NCBI GenBank assembly: GCA_023429825.1
Contig: JAEZDC010000024.1
Coordinates: 1 to 21,952 of the forward strand
Reading direction: 5' to 3'
DNA length: 21,952 nucleotides
Source: Bacteroidota bacterium
Lineage (GTDB): Bacteria > Bacteroidota > Bacteroidia > Chitinophagales > Chitinophagaceae
The position numbers were made by a program, and so were the translations under genes. The notes beneath the pieces are model-generated. The model did not search any database and was not told the DNA's origin. It saw only the letters and a program-made list of their open reading frames with translations. This document shows, piece after piece, positions 1-6,576 of the stretch. The first letter of the stretch is position 1. Every line of letters begins with the position of its first letter.

Positions 1-1227
1 ACCCTGAACCATGGAGCCGAGCGAACCCATACCGCGATACTCTTTGAATTTTCTTCCTTCGTAAATGATGGTTTCTCCCGGGCTTTCTTCAGTACCCGCA
101 AAGATGCTTCCCATCATTACAACGTTAGCGCCTGCGGCGAGAGCTTTCACCATATCGCCTGTATATCGGATCCCTCCGTCAGCAATAACAGGAATTTGTT
201 TTTGCCTGAGTGCGTTCACTGCTTCCATGATTGCAGTGATCTGCGGAACACCGGCGCCTGCAACAATTCGTGTGGTGCAAATAGATCCGGGACCTATTCC
301 AACTTTCACAGCATCAGCACCTGCATCAGCTAAGGCTTTTGCACCTGCGGCTGTACCTATATTGCCTGCAATAACCTGTAATCCTTTGAAGTTTTTCTTA
401 AGTGATTTGAGTGCATCTATTACGCCTTTGCTGTGACCGTGAGCACTATCAAGACTTACCACATCAACTCCCACTTGTAATAAAGCAGATGCACGATCGT
501 TGATGTCTTTCGTAATTCCAAGTGCAGCGCCTACTAACAATCTTCCAAAGCTGTCTTTCGCAGCGTTTGGGAAATTTTTGAGTTGTAAAATGTCCCTATA
601 AGTAACAAGGCCTGTAAGTTTTCCTTGTTTATTGATAACAGGAAGTTTTTCAATTTTATGATTACGAAGAATAGCTTCAGCTTTCTTCATATCTGTACCA
701 TCGGGAGCGGTGATGAGATTTTGTTTGGTCATTACTTCTGTAACGCTGCGCTTCATGTTATCCTCGAAGCGTAAATCACGGTTAGTAAGAATGCCAACCA
801 GTTTCTTATTCTTATCTACAACAGGAATACCGCCGATCTTGTTTTCACGCATTAATCGCAAAGCATCTCCAATAGTTGCATCTTCATTTAAAGTGATCGG
901 ATCGAGGATCAACCCGCTTTCACTTCGTTTTACTTTTCTTACATGCTCGGCCTGCCTTTCGATGGACATGTTCTTATGAAGAATTCCGAGGCCTCCTTCC
1001 CTCGCTAAAGCGATAGCAAGATTTGCTTCAGTAACAGTATCCATTGCTGCCGACAGCATAGGAATATTCAGCCTTATTTGTTTAGTGAGTTGTGTTTGAA
1101 TACTTACTTCTCTTGGTAGTACCTGGCTATATGCAGGCATTAATAACACATCATCGAAGGTGAGGCCTTCGCCGAAGAATTTTAGATTAGCCGACTTTTT
1201 ACGGGGAGCGTTGGAGATTGTTGCCAT
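1..1227 (-). CDS. guaB: IMP dehydrogenase, 3' end cut by window edge
   Basis: Oxidises IMP to XMP with NAD+, the committed step of GMP synthesis in the cytoplasm. The visible 409 residues start MATISNAPRK and contain the early FDDVLL motif, two CBS domains at about residues 100-215 (an ITLNEDATIG segment and a second copy around LITAPDGTD), the conserved DVVSLDSAHGHS segment (about 256-266), and the catalytic loop GSICTTR with Cys317. The phosphate-binding IADGGIRYTGD (about 348-358) and the MMGS loop follow. The family is usually about 490 residues, so roughly 80 C-terminal residues, including the catalytic flap, lie outside the window. The ATG at 1225-1227 is preceded three bases upstream by TATCTTTG, a perfect Bacteroidota -7 element, so it may be read from a leaderless transcript. 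dprA lies 172 bases upstream on the same strand, and the spacer holds 7-bp repeats. Identification is secure. Confidence 0.97.
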   Translation of the reverse strand, partial: MATISNAPRKKSANLKFFGEGLTFDDVLLMPAYSQVLPREVSIQTQLTKQIRLNIPMLSAAMDTVTEANLAIALAREGGLGILHKNMSIERQAEHVRKVKRSESGLILDPITLNEDATIGDALRLMRENKIGGIPVVDKNKKLVGILTNRDLRFEDNMKRSVTEVMTKQNLITAPDGTDMKKAEAILRNHKIEKLPVINKQGKLTGLVTYRDILQLKNFPNAAKDSFGRLLVGAALGITKDINDRASALLQVGVDVVSLDSAHGHSKGVIDALKSLKKNFKGLQVIAGNIGTAAGAKALADAGADAVKVGIGPGSICTTRIVAGAGVPQITAIMEAVNALRQKQIPVIADGGIRYTGDMVKALAAGANVVMMGSIFAGTEESPGETIIYEGRKFKEYRGMGSLGSMVQG

Positions 1228-1230
1228 GTG

Positions 1231-1238
1231 CAAAGATA
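1231..1238 (-). promoter_or_regulatory. Putative -7 promoter element of guaB
   Basis: Read leftward the bases are TATCTTTG, an exact match to the Bacteroidota primary-sigma -7 consensus TAnnTTTG. Only three bases (CAC) separate it from the guaB ATG. The nearest TTG upstream, a candidate -33 element, is 16 bases away, shorter than the usual 19 to 21, and lies inside the 7-bp repeats. The match is visible; promoter activity is inferred. Confidence 0.45.
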
Positions 1239-1243
1239 AAAAA

Positions 1244-1274
1244 GTTTCAGGTTGCAAGTTTCAGGTTGCAGGTT
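1244..1274. repeat. 7-bp phased repeat between dprA and guaB
   Basis: On the minus strand this stretch reads as consecutive heptamers AACCTGC, AACCTGA, AACTTGC, AACCTGA, then AAC. On the plus strand it appears as a 13-bp direct duplication GTTTCAGGTTGCA at 1244-1256 and 1258-1270. The part at 1262-1274 is complementary at 12 of 13 positions to 1384-1396 near the dprA stop. The single mismatch becomes a G-U pair in RNA from the minus strand, so the two could form a long-range stem in the dprA 3' region. Confidence 0.7.
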
Positions 1275-1383
1275 TTCGAGTGCAAATTGTTCTGTTGTTT
1301 TCGAACAGAGCTAATGAATAGGAGAGATATTCTTTGCTTTGTACCCTCTGCGATCTTAAATATTAATCTGCAATCTGACGCGT

Positions 1384-1397
1384 AACCTACAACCTGT
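1384..1397. repeat. Inverted partner of the 7-bp repeat, next to the dprA stop
   Basis: Two heptamers, AACCTAC and AACCTGT, lie on the plus strand just outside the dprA stop codon at 1400-1402. They are in the opposite orientation to the array at 1244-1274, forming an imperfect inverted repeat with about 109 bases between the arms. A dispersed intergenic repeat is the simplest reading; a terminator role is not supported because no T-rich tract follows directly. Confidence 0.55.
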
Positions 1398-1399
1398 AT

Positions 1400-2494
1400 C
1401 TAGTTCAGCCTGTACATTTTTCCTGGTAATGAGCAAATCACATTCTGCATTTCAAGATTCAATATTGCCGCGGCGACAGAACTACTGCTGAGAGAACTTT
1501 TAATGTAGAGTTCATCAATATGAATATTCTCCTGTTCCTTAAGAATATCAACGATCACTTTTTCTTCATCACTCAGTTCAATAAATAACTCTCTTGTCTT
1601 TTTAGGTTTGGTTTTCTTTTGTTGCCAACCCATTACTTCCATAAACTGGTTCACATCTGTAAGTAAGACGGCTTTGTTTTGTTGTATCAGCCGAAGACAA
1701 CCTGCACTTTTTGAGTCTGTGATCTTTCCGGGAACGGCAAAGAGATCACGGTTGTAATTGCAAGCTAATTCGGCAGTGATCATACTACCACCTTTCAGTG
1801 CAGTTTCAATGACGATAGTTGCATCAGCCATTCCTGCAACGATCCGGTTGCGTCGTGGGAAATTATGTTTGTCAGGCAAGGTTTTTTGACGGAATTCAGT
1901 TATCAATCCACCATTCAATAATATTTCTTTGGCAAGTGATGTATGTTGGGAAGGATAAATAGTATCTAACCCGTGTGCAAGGCTTGCTACAGTGGGAAGA
2001 TTATTATTGATCGATGATTTGTGTGCAACAGTATCAATACCAAAAGCAAGCCCGCTTACTATAAGTACATTATGTTCGGCAAGTCCTTCCACTAAAGCTT
2101 CGGTTTGCTGCCTGCCATATTCCGAGTTATTCCTGGTGCCGATGATGCTTACAACTTTTGCATTGTTGAGATCTGCATTACCGCGATAGTATAGAACGGT
2201 AGGGGCATCATAGCAATGAAGCAATCTTTTCGGATAGGCTTCATCTTTCAAGAACAAAATTTGAATGCGGTGCTTTTGCGTGAATTCAACTTCGTATTCA
2301 GCTTCGGAGAAGTCGTTAAAATCTTTAATGTGTTTTGCCCTTACTTCACCAATGCCTTCTATTAAAGCAAGCTCTTTCTTTTTAGCTTTAAAAACAGATT
2401 GGGCATCGCCGAAGTGTTCTACTAATATTTTGGCTTGAACAGCGCCAATATTAGGAATAAGGGTTAATGCAATTTGGTAGGGTTGATCGTTCAT
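1400..2494 (-). CDS. dprA: DNA-processing protein DprA
   Basis: DprA/Smf binds incoming single-stranded DNA during natural transformation, protects it and loads RecA. The N-terminal helix-hairpin-helix-like region (IPNIGAVQAK, then IEGIGEVRAKHIKDF) precedes a Rossmann-type core. The core carries YPKRLLHCYDAPTVLYYRG, the conserved VSIIGTR, the SGLAFGIDTVAHK motif, the FPRRNRIVAG motif and ALKGGSMITAELA. The last 65 or so residues form a winged-helix domain (SDEEKVIVDILKEQENIHID onward) common in Bacteroidota DprA. I chose the ATG at 2494, giving MNDQPYQIALTL, because family members begin close to this point. An in-frame ATG at 2533 would add 13 residues. The stop is TAG at 1400-1402. No other competence gene is nearby. 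Identification is secure; the start is less so. Confidence 0.95.
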   Translation of the reverse strand: MNDQPYQIALTLIPNIGAVQAKILVEHFGDAQSVFKAKKKELALIEGIGEVRAKHIKDFNDFSEAEYEVEFTQKHRIQILFLKDEAYPKRLLHCYDAPTVLYYRGNADLNNAKVVSIIGTRNNSEYGRQQTEALVEGLAEHNVLIVSGLAFGIDTVAHKSSINNNLPTVASLAHGLDTIYPSQHTSLAKEILLNGGLITEFRQKTLPDKHNFPRRNRIVAGMADATIVIETALKGGSMITAELACNYNRDLFAVPGKITDSKSAGCLRLIQQNKAVLLTDVNQFMEVMGWQQKKTKPKKTRELFIELSDEEKVIVDILKEQENIHIDELYIKSSLSSSSVAAAILNLEMQNVICSLPGKMYRLN

Positions 2495-2579
2495 CCATAG
2501 CAAAATAGCAAAATCATTTACTTCAAAAAGCAACTAAATACCCACACTTAAACTGGTAGCTGAACATGAAATTCCCCTG

Positions 2580-2593
2580 CCTGTAACCTGTAA
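2580..2593. repeat. Perfect 7-bp tandem duplication upstream of dprA
   Basis: CCTGTAA occurs twice in tandem without mismatch. It has the same core (CCTG plus A-rich bases) and the same 7-bp period as the repeats at 1244-1274 and 1384-1397. It lies in the 121-base spacer between the PorE-like gene stop (2619) and the dprA start, so dprA has related repeats on both sides. Confidence 0.5.
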
Positions 2594-2618
2594 TTATTAA
2601 AACTCGCTACTTGCTTTC

Positions 2619-4598
2619 CTACATTCCAACAATTGTAAATTCTGTTCTTCTATTTCTTGCTCTGCCTTCTTCAGTTTTATTATCTGCAACCGGGTTTGTG
2701 GCGCCATAACCTTTCGAGGTCAAACGCTTTGGATCAATACCTTTACTTACTAAATAATCCACTACGGCCTTTGCCCTGTTTTGAGAAAGCTTCAGGTTAT
2801 CTGCAGCAGCGCCAACATTATCTGTATGTCCGCTGATCTCCACTTTTATCTGCGGATTCTCATTTAGTAACTGTAGCAACTTATCTAACTCAATTAAACT
2901 TACCGGAAGAAGTTTGAAGCTGTTGGTCTCAAACTGGATATTGTTCAGCCGGGTTGTGATATTCATCTCGATTGGCTGCAACGGAATATCATTTCTGTAT
3001 GTGCTATCTGCCTGTTTGCTTGCCAGCTCATACAGTTTACTATAAAATAAATATCCCTGCCTGTTCACAGTGAAAGTGTAATCTTTTCCCACAGGTAAAG
3101 TGATGAAGTAATAACCAGTTTCATCGGTTTGTACTTTAGTAACAGAAGTGTTGGTGCTATTATCGATCAACTCAACAGAAGATGGAAGACCCTTCTTTGT
3201 TTTAGCATCATATACGGTGCCCTGTACGTACAAGGTTTTGATGGGACGCACATCGGGTCTTAATTCAAATTTGTATAGGTCGAGACCACCCCTGCTATCA
3301 ACGCGATCACTGGAATAATATGCAGTGATACCATCTGCGGCTACAAATAAACTTCCTTCGTTATCTATGGTGTTGATGGGATAACCCAGGTTCAGCGGTG
3401 TACTCCAGCCACCTGTAGCAGGAACTTTTTTGGTAAGGAACAAATCATTTCCACCATAGCCTAAAAGCCCATTGGAAGTAAAATACAACGTCTGGTTATC
3501 TGCATGAATAAAAGGAGCCTGTTCATCACCAATAGTGTTGATATTGGAGCCCATATTCATCGCTTTCGACCAACCTTTACCTGTGTTGAAGCTCACATAA
3601 ATATCGCTTCCTCCTTGTCCGCCAGGCTTGGTGCTTACAAAGTATAAAGCCCTTTTGTCAGGAGATAAACTTGGCGCACTTTCCCATGCGTCTGTATTGA
3701 TATTTGGGCCTAAGTTCTGCGGTTCACTCCATCCTTTCGGCGTCCAATAAGAAATATAAATATCATAGCTGCCAAACCCATTCTGTCCTAAATCTGCTGC
3801 AAAGAGCAACCATTCACCATCCTGCGAAATGTTGATCGCCCCTTTAAATGGTTCAATATTTATATCGCCATCAATCTCTCTTGCTTTGCTATAGCTGCCT
3901 TTGTTCATAGTGCTTTCGAAAAAGTCTTCCCTGGCAGCCTGGCTTCTTCTAGTAAAAACAAATATGCTGTCGTTGATAGTGATTGAAGGGTAGTATTCGG
4001 AAAATTCCGAATTAATGCTATCACCTAAATTCATTGGGGCAAATACATAATTGCCCAGCGGGTATTTTTCGGCGTACTGCAAAGCAAATTCATAGCTGCG
4101 CTTTCGATAATTGCCAGCTTTTATACTCTTATCGCCCAGCTTGGGAAATCGCAAAAACCGATCTGCTGCATCCAAAGCATCTTTAAATCTTCCGGCTCCT
4201 GCTAAATTGAGTGAGTATGAAAGTTCATGCAACTGGAAGTAAGCTGTATCCCTGGCTTTTGCAGCTTCAAACATTTTAATGGCGTTATTGTAATCTTTCA
4301 ACTCTCCATATACGCCACCTAAAGAAAGGTATGCATCCACATAATTAGCATCCAGGTCAATAGCTTTTTTTAAAAAAGGAATAGCATCTTTTGCAAAGCC
4401 ATCTCTCAAATGAACCATCGCCTGCTCGTAAGCGTCTTTCGCTTTCTTGTTGATCTTCTCATAATCATAGGTCTGCGAAAAAATACTCGGAGAAGTAAAT
4501 AAGAATAAAATGAGAAGCAAAATATTTTTTGAAGCCAGCTTTATAATGCTGTTCAACTTCGTTGCGTCGCACACTTGTACTGCAGAAATTATATTCAT
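2619..4598 (-). CDS. TPR/PD40/CRD/OmpA outer-membrane-associated protein (PorE-like architecture)
   Basis: A 659-residue exported protein with four modules. A hydrophobic signal segment (about residues 25-41, ending SPSIFSQ) is followed by TPR-like helices (about 48-175, including an ALDLDANYVDAYL-type turn seen here as AIDLDANYVDAYLSLG). Next come at least four PD40/WD40-like propeller repeats (about 195-445) with repeated LYF.S and SDIYVS/NDLFLT strands. A carboxypeptidase regulatory-like fold (about 455-540) precedes a C-terminal OmpA peptidoglycan-binding domain (about 549-659: SGHTDNVG, LSQNRAKAVVDYL, GRARNRR). The order matches PorE of the type IX secretion system, which is a lipoprotein; here there is no lipobox cysteine, and Bacteroidota carry many paralogues, so PorE function is only possible. 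The n-region is unusually long (24 residues); a TTG at 4556 would give a more typical signal peptide. Stop is TAG. Confidence 0.88.
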   Translation of the reverse strand: MNIISAVQVCDATKLNSIIKLASKNILLLILFLFTSPSIFSQTYDYEKINKKAKDAYEQAMVHLRDGFAKDAIPFLKKAIDLDANYVDAYLSLGGVYGELKDYNNAIKMFEAAKARDTAYFQLHELSYSLNLAGAGRFKDALDAADRFLRFPKLGDKSIKAGNYRKRSYEFALQYAEKYPLGNYVFAPMNLGDSINSEFSEYYPSITINDSIFVFTRRSQAAREDFFESTMNKGSYSKAREIDGDINIEPFKGAINISQDGEWLLFAADLGQNGFGSYDIYISYWTPKGWSEPQNLGPNINTDAWESAPSLSPDKRALYFVSTKPGGQGGSDIYVSFNTGKGWSKAMNMGSNINTIGDEQAPFIHADNQTLYFTSNGLLGYGGNDLFLTKKVPATGGWSTPLNLGYPINTIDNEGSLFVAADGITAYYSSDRVDSRGGLDLYKFELRPDVRPIKTLYVQGTVYDAKTKKGLPSSVELIDNSTNTSVTKVQTDETGYYFITLPVGKDYTFTVNRQGYLFYSKLYELASKQADSTYRNDIPLQPIEMNITTRLNNIQFETNSFKLLPVSLIELDKLLQLLNENPQIKVEISGHTDNVGAAADNLKLSQNRAKAVVDYLVSKGIDPKRLTSKGYGATNPVADNKTEEGRARNRRTEFTIVGM

Positions 4599-4713
4599 CA
4601 GGATATCGTTATCACAGTGAAATTCGCTAAAAACTTAGAAAGGGAGTGTTAAGAAGCGACATTTATGAAATATGTTTCAAATTGGTGCTGTAGAGCAGTT
4701 GCCGGAAAACAGT

Positions 4714-4790
4714 TCTCATGCCTTCCTCATGCACTATCCATGCCTTTGATAGGGCTTTGATAGGGCTTTACCATGCTTTTGGTATACTTA
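4714..4790. repeat. Array of seven degenerate 11-bp units
   Basis: Seven consecutive 11-base units fill 4714-4790: TCTCATGCCTT, CCTCATGCACT, ATCCATGCCTT, TGATAGGGCTT (twice, identical), TACCATGCTTT and a weaker TGGTATACTTA. Most share CATGC at positions 4-8 and a TT ending. The 11-bp period is close to one helical turn. The right end also forms an 8-bp perfect inverted repeat, CATGCTTT (4772-4779) with AAAGCATG (4790-4797), around a 10-base loop. The array fills much of the 206-base spacer between queE and the PorE-like gene. Function unknown; it could be a dispersed intergenic repeat or a protein-binding array. Confidence 0.75.
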
Positions 4791-4804
4791 AAGCATGAAG
4801 CAGA

Positions 4805-5443
4805 TCAGGGAACATTGATATACTTATGAATTTGGAGGCTTAACTCCCATTGCGGATGGAGTTTTATATAGTCTATGATCGAGGGGGTGATCATAGAAGC
4901 TTTACTCCATTCCGGTTGTAAATATAATTTGCAGGAATCGCTTACTTGTTTTGCATGTTTTTCAGCCCAGTTAAAATCATCTTTGTTATAAATAATCACT
5001 TTAAGTTCATTGGCTTTCTGAAGGACCTCCTGCAGGGGAGCTTTGAATTTTTTTGGAGATAGACAGATCCAGCTCCAGTTGCCGCTTAGCGGAGAAGATC
5101 CCGAAGTTTCAATATTGGTCTCAAAACCTGCAGCCTGTAATTTTAAGGTGAGATCATCAAGATTATGCATCAAAGGTTCTCCACCTGTAATTACCACTAT
5201 TGGTTTTTGAAGACCTGGATGCTGCAAGCCGCAACCAGTTTCTTCTTCTGCTTTCCTGATGATTTGATCTGAAGAAAACTTGGGGTGTACATTTTCATCC
5301 CAGCTTTCTTTCACATCACACCAGAAACATCCTACATCACAGCCACCCAAGCGAATGAAATAGGCTGCCCTGCCCTGGTGAAAACCCTCACCCTGGATGG
5401 TATAAAAAGATTCCATTATTGGCAAAAGACTGGATGCGGACAT
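4805..5443 (-). CDS. queE: 7-carboxy-7-deazaguanine synthase (radical SAM)
   Basis: Converts 6-carboxy-tetrahydropterin to 7-carboxy-7-deazaguanine in the pathway to queuosine in tRNA. The N-terminus LPIMESFYTIQGEGFHQGRA is the typical QueE opening. The radical-SAM cluster motif is CDVGCFWCD (CX3CX2C, cysteines at about residues 35, 39 and 42), followed by W-D that contacts substrate in the family. The glycine-rich VVITGGEPLMH motif binds SAM, and ETSGS and WICLSPKKFKAP follow. At 212 residues the length is normal. The ATG at 5441-5443 gives MSASSLLP before the conserved region; an internal Met at residue 10 is too close to the conserved part. The gene starts 41 bases after folD on the same strand, suggesting co-transcription. 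No other queuosine gene is visible. Confidence 0.95.
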   Translation of the reverse strand: MSASSLLPIMESFYTIQGEGFHQGRAAYFIRLGGCDVGCFWCDVKESWDENVHPKFSSDQIIRKAEEETGCGLQHPGLQKPIVVITGGEPLMHNLDDLTLKLQAAGFETNIETSGSSPLSGNWSWICLSPKKFKAPLQEVLQKANELKVIIYNKDDFNWAEKHAKQVSDSCKLYLQPEWSKASMITPSIIDYIKLHPQWELSLQIHKYINVP

Positions 5444-5484
5444 GCAGTTTGAATAAGCGGCAAAAGTAGGATATGCGAGCTGCC

Positions 5485-6369
5485 TTAGCTGTTAAGATTT
5501 TCTCTGTTGAGGTAAGCCTTGTAGGTATTTTTCATGAGTCCTGCTATGGTCATCAAACCTACACCACCGGGAACAGGGGTGATCGCTGAAGCTTTTTTAC
5601 TCACTTCGTCAAAATCTACATCGCCTTTTATCCTGTATCCTTTTTTGGCGGTAGGATCTTCTATCCTGGTAATACCCACATCAATTACAACAGCTCCTTC
5701 TTTTATCATACCTGCTTTTATGAACCCTGGCCTTCCGAGTGCAGCAACAAGGATGTCAGCCTGCAAGCATATTTCATTTAAATTCTTTGTGTGTGAATGG
5801 CAGATTGTTACGGTACAATTTCCCTGGGGCAGGTTGCTGCTTAATAGTACACTCATTGGACGTCCTACTATGTTACTTCTACCGATGATAACTGCGTGTT
5901 TTCCTCTGGTGTCAATTTTATAATGCTCTAATAAGAGCAAAATGCCATAGGGTGTTGCAGGAATGAAAGTGTCTAAGCCTTGTACCATCTTGCCAACGTT
6001 AACGGGATGAAAACCATCAACGTCTTTAACAGGGTCAATCGCTTCAATTATGTTTTGTTCGTTTATATGTTTAGGTAGCGGCAGTTGAACCAGTATGCCA
6101 TCTACACTCGGGTCGTTATTTAATTCTGCAATGTGTTTTAATAATTCATTTTCAGAAGTGTTGGCATTAAGTCTTATTAGTTCAGAGCCGAATCCTATTT
6201 GCTCACATATTCTCACCTTACTGGCAACATATGTTTCGCTAGCTCCATCGTTACCTACCAATACTGCCGCAAGACGAGGCAATCTTTTAGAATGGACTAA
6301 TTCCTTTATATTGGATTTAAGGTTTTCGATAATTGCCTGGGATGTAATTTTTCCGTCGAGAAGTAACAT
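5485..6369 (-). CDS. folD: Bifunctional methylenetetrahydrofolate dehydrogenase/cyclohydrolase
   Basis: Interconverts 5,10-methylene-THF and 10-formyl-THF via methenyl-THF, feeding purine and formyl-methionine synthesis. At 294 residues it is the usual length. The catalytic tyrosine-lysine motif is YVASKVRICEQIGF (about 48-61), followed by DGILVQLPLPKHI (about 100-112). The Rossmann motif is GRSNIVGRPMSVLL (about 163-176), and the C-terminal PVPGGVGLMTIAGLMKNT is the family signature. The start MLLLDGK matches the typical N-terminus, so the ATG at 6369 is well supported. A perfect TAnnTTTG lies five to six bases before that ATG, implying a very short or absent leader. queE follows after 41 bases, probably in the same transcript. 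Confidence 0.97.
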   Translation of the reverse strand: MLLLDGKITSQAIIENLKSNIKELVHSKRLPRLAAVLVGNDGASETYVASKVRICEQIGFGSELIRLNANTSENELLKHIAELNNDPSVDGILVQLPLPKHINEQNIIEAIDPVKDVDGFHPVNVGKMVQGLDTFIPATPYGILLLLEHYKIDTRGKHAVIIGRSNIVGRPMSVLLSSNLPQGNCTVTICHSHTKNLNEICLQADILVAALGRPGFIKAGMIKEGAVVIDVGITRIEDPTAKKGYRIKGDVDFDEVSKKASAITPVPGGVGLMTIAGLMKNTYKAYLNRENLNS

Positions 6370-6373
6370 GGGA

Positions 6374-6381
6374 CAAAAATA
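6374..6381 (-). promoter_or_regulatory. Putative -7 promoter element of folD
   Basis: On the minus strand the bases read TATTTTTG, an exact fit to TAnnTTTG. It ends four bases before the folD ATG. A TTG at 6404-6406 (minus strand) stands 22 bases upstream, close to the usual -33 spacing of 19 to 21. The sequence match is direct; use as a promoter, and a leaderless folD message, are inferred. Confidence 0.45.
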
Positions 6382-6542
6382 GTACTCTCACTGTTTTGAA
6401 TTGCAACAATCTGTAAACCAAGGATAAAGATGAATACTTAAGAATTTAAGGCAGGTTTTTTTTAGAAGTTGCAGCAATTAAAGACTAGCCACTGTCTACT
6501 TATCTAGTTTTAACTTTTTTTAAGCTTTTATCGTTAAACCCA

Positions 6543-6550
6543 TATATTTA
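6543..6550 (+). promoter_or_regulatory. Possible -7 promoter element of the susC operon
   Basis: TATATTTA matches TAnnTTTG at all but the last position and lies 26 bases before the susC ATG, a normal leader length. No TTG at the expected -33 distance was seen, so this is a weak call in a very AT-rich divergent spacer of about 207 bases shared with folD. Confidence 0.25.
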
Positions 6551-6576
6551 CACGTCTAAAATTAAAATTAAACTCG

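Noticed and set aside
65..979. Plus-strand open frames across the left edge.
   Set aside because: They are antisense to guaB, which is strongly supported on the minus strand, and they show no protein-family features.
4772..4797. Hairpin CATGCTTT/AAAGCATG as a terminator for queE.
   Set aside because: On the minus strand it is not followed by a T-rich tract, and it is AT-rich with a 10-base loop; it is better seen as part of the repeat array.
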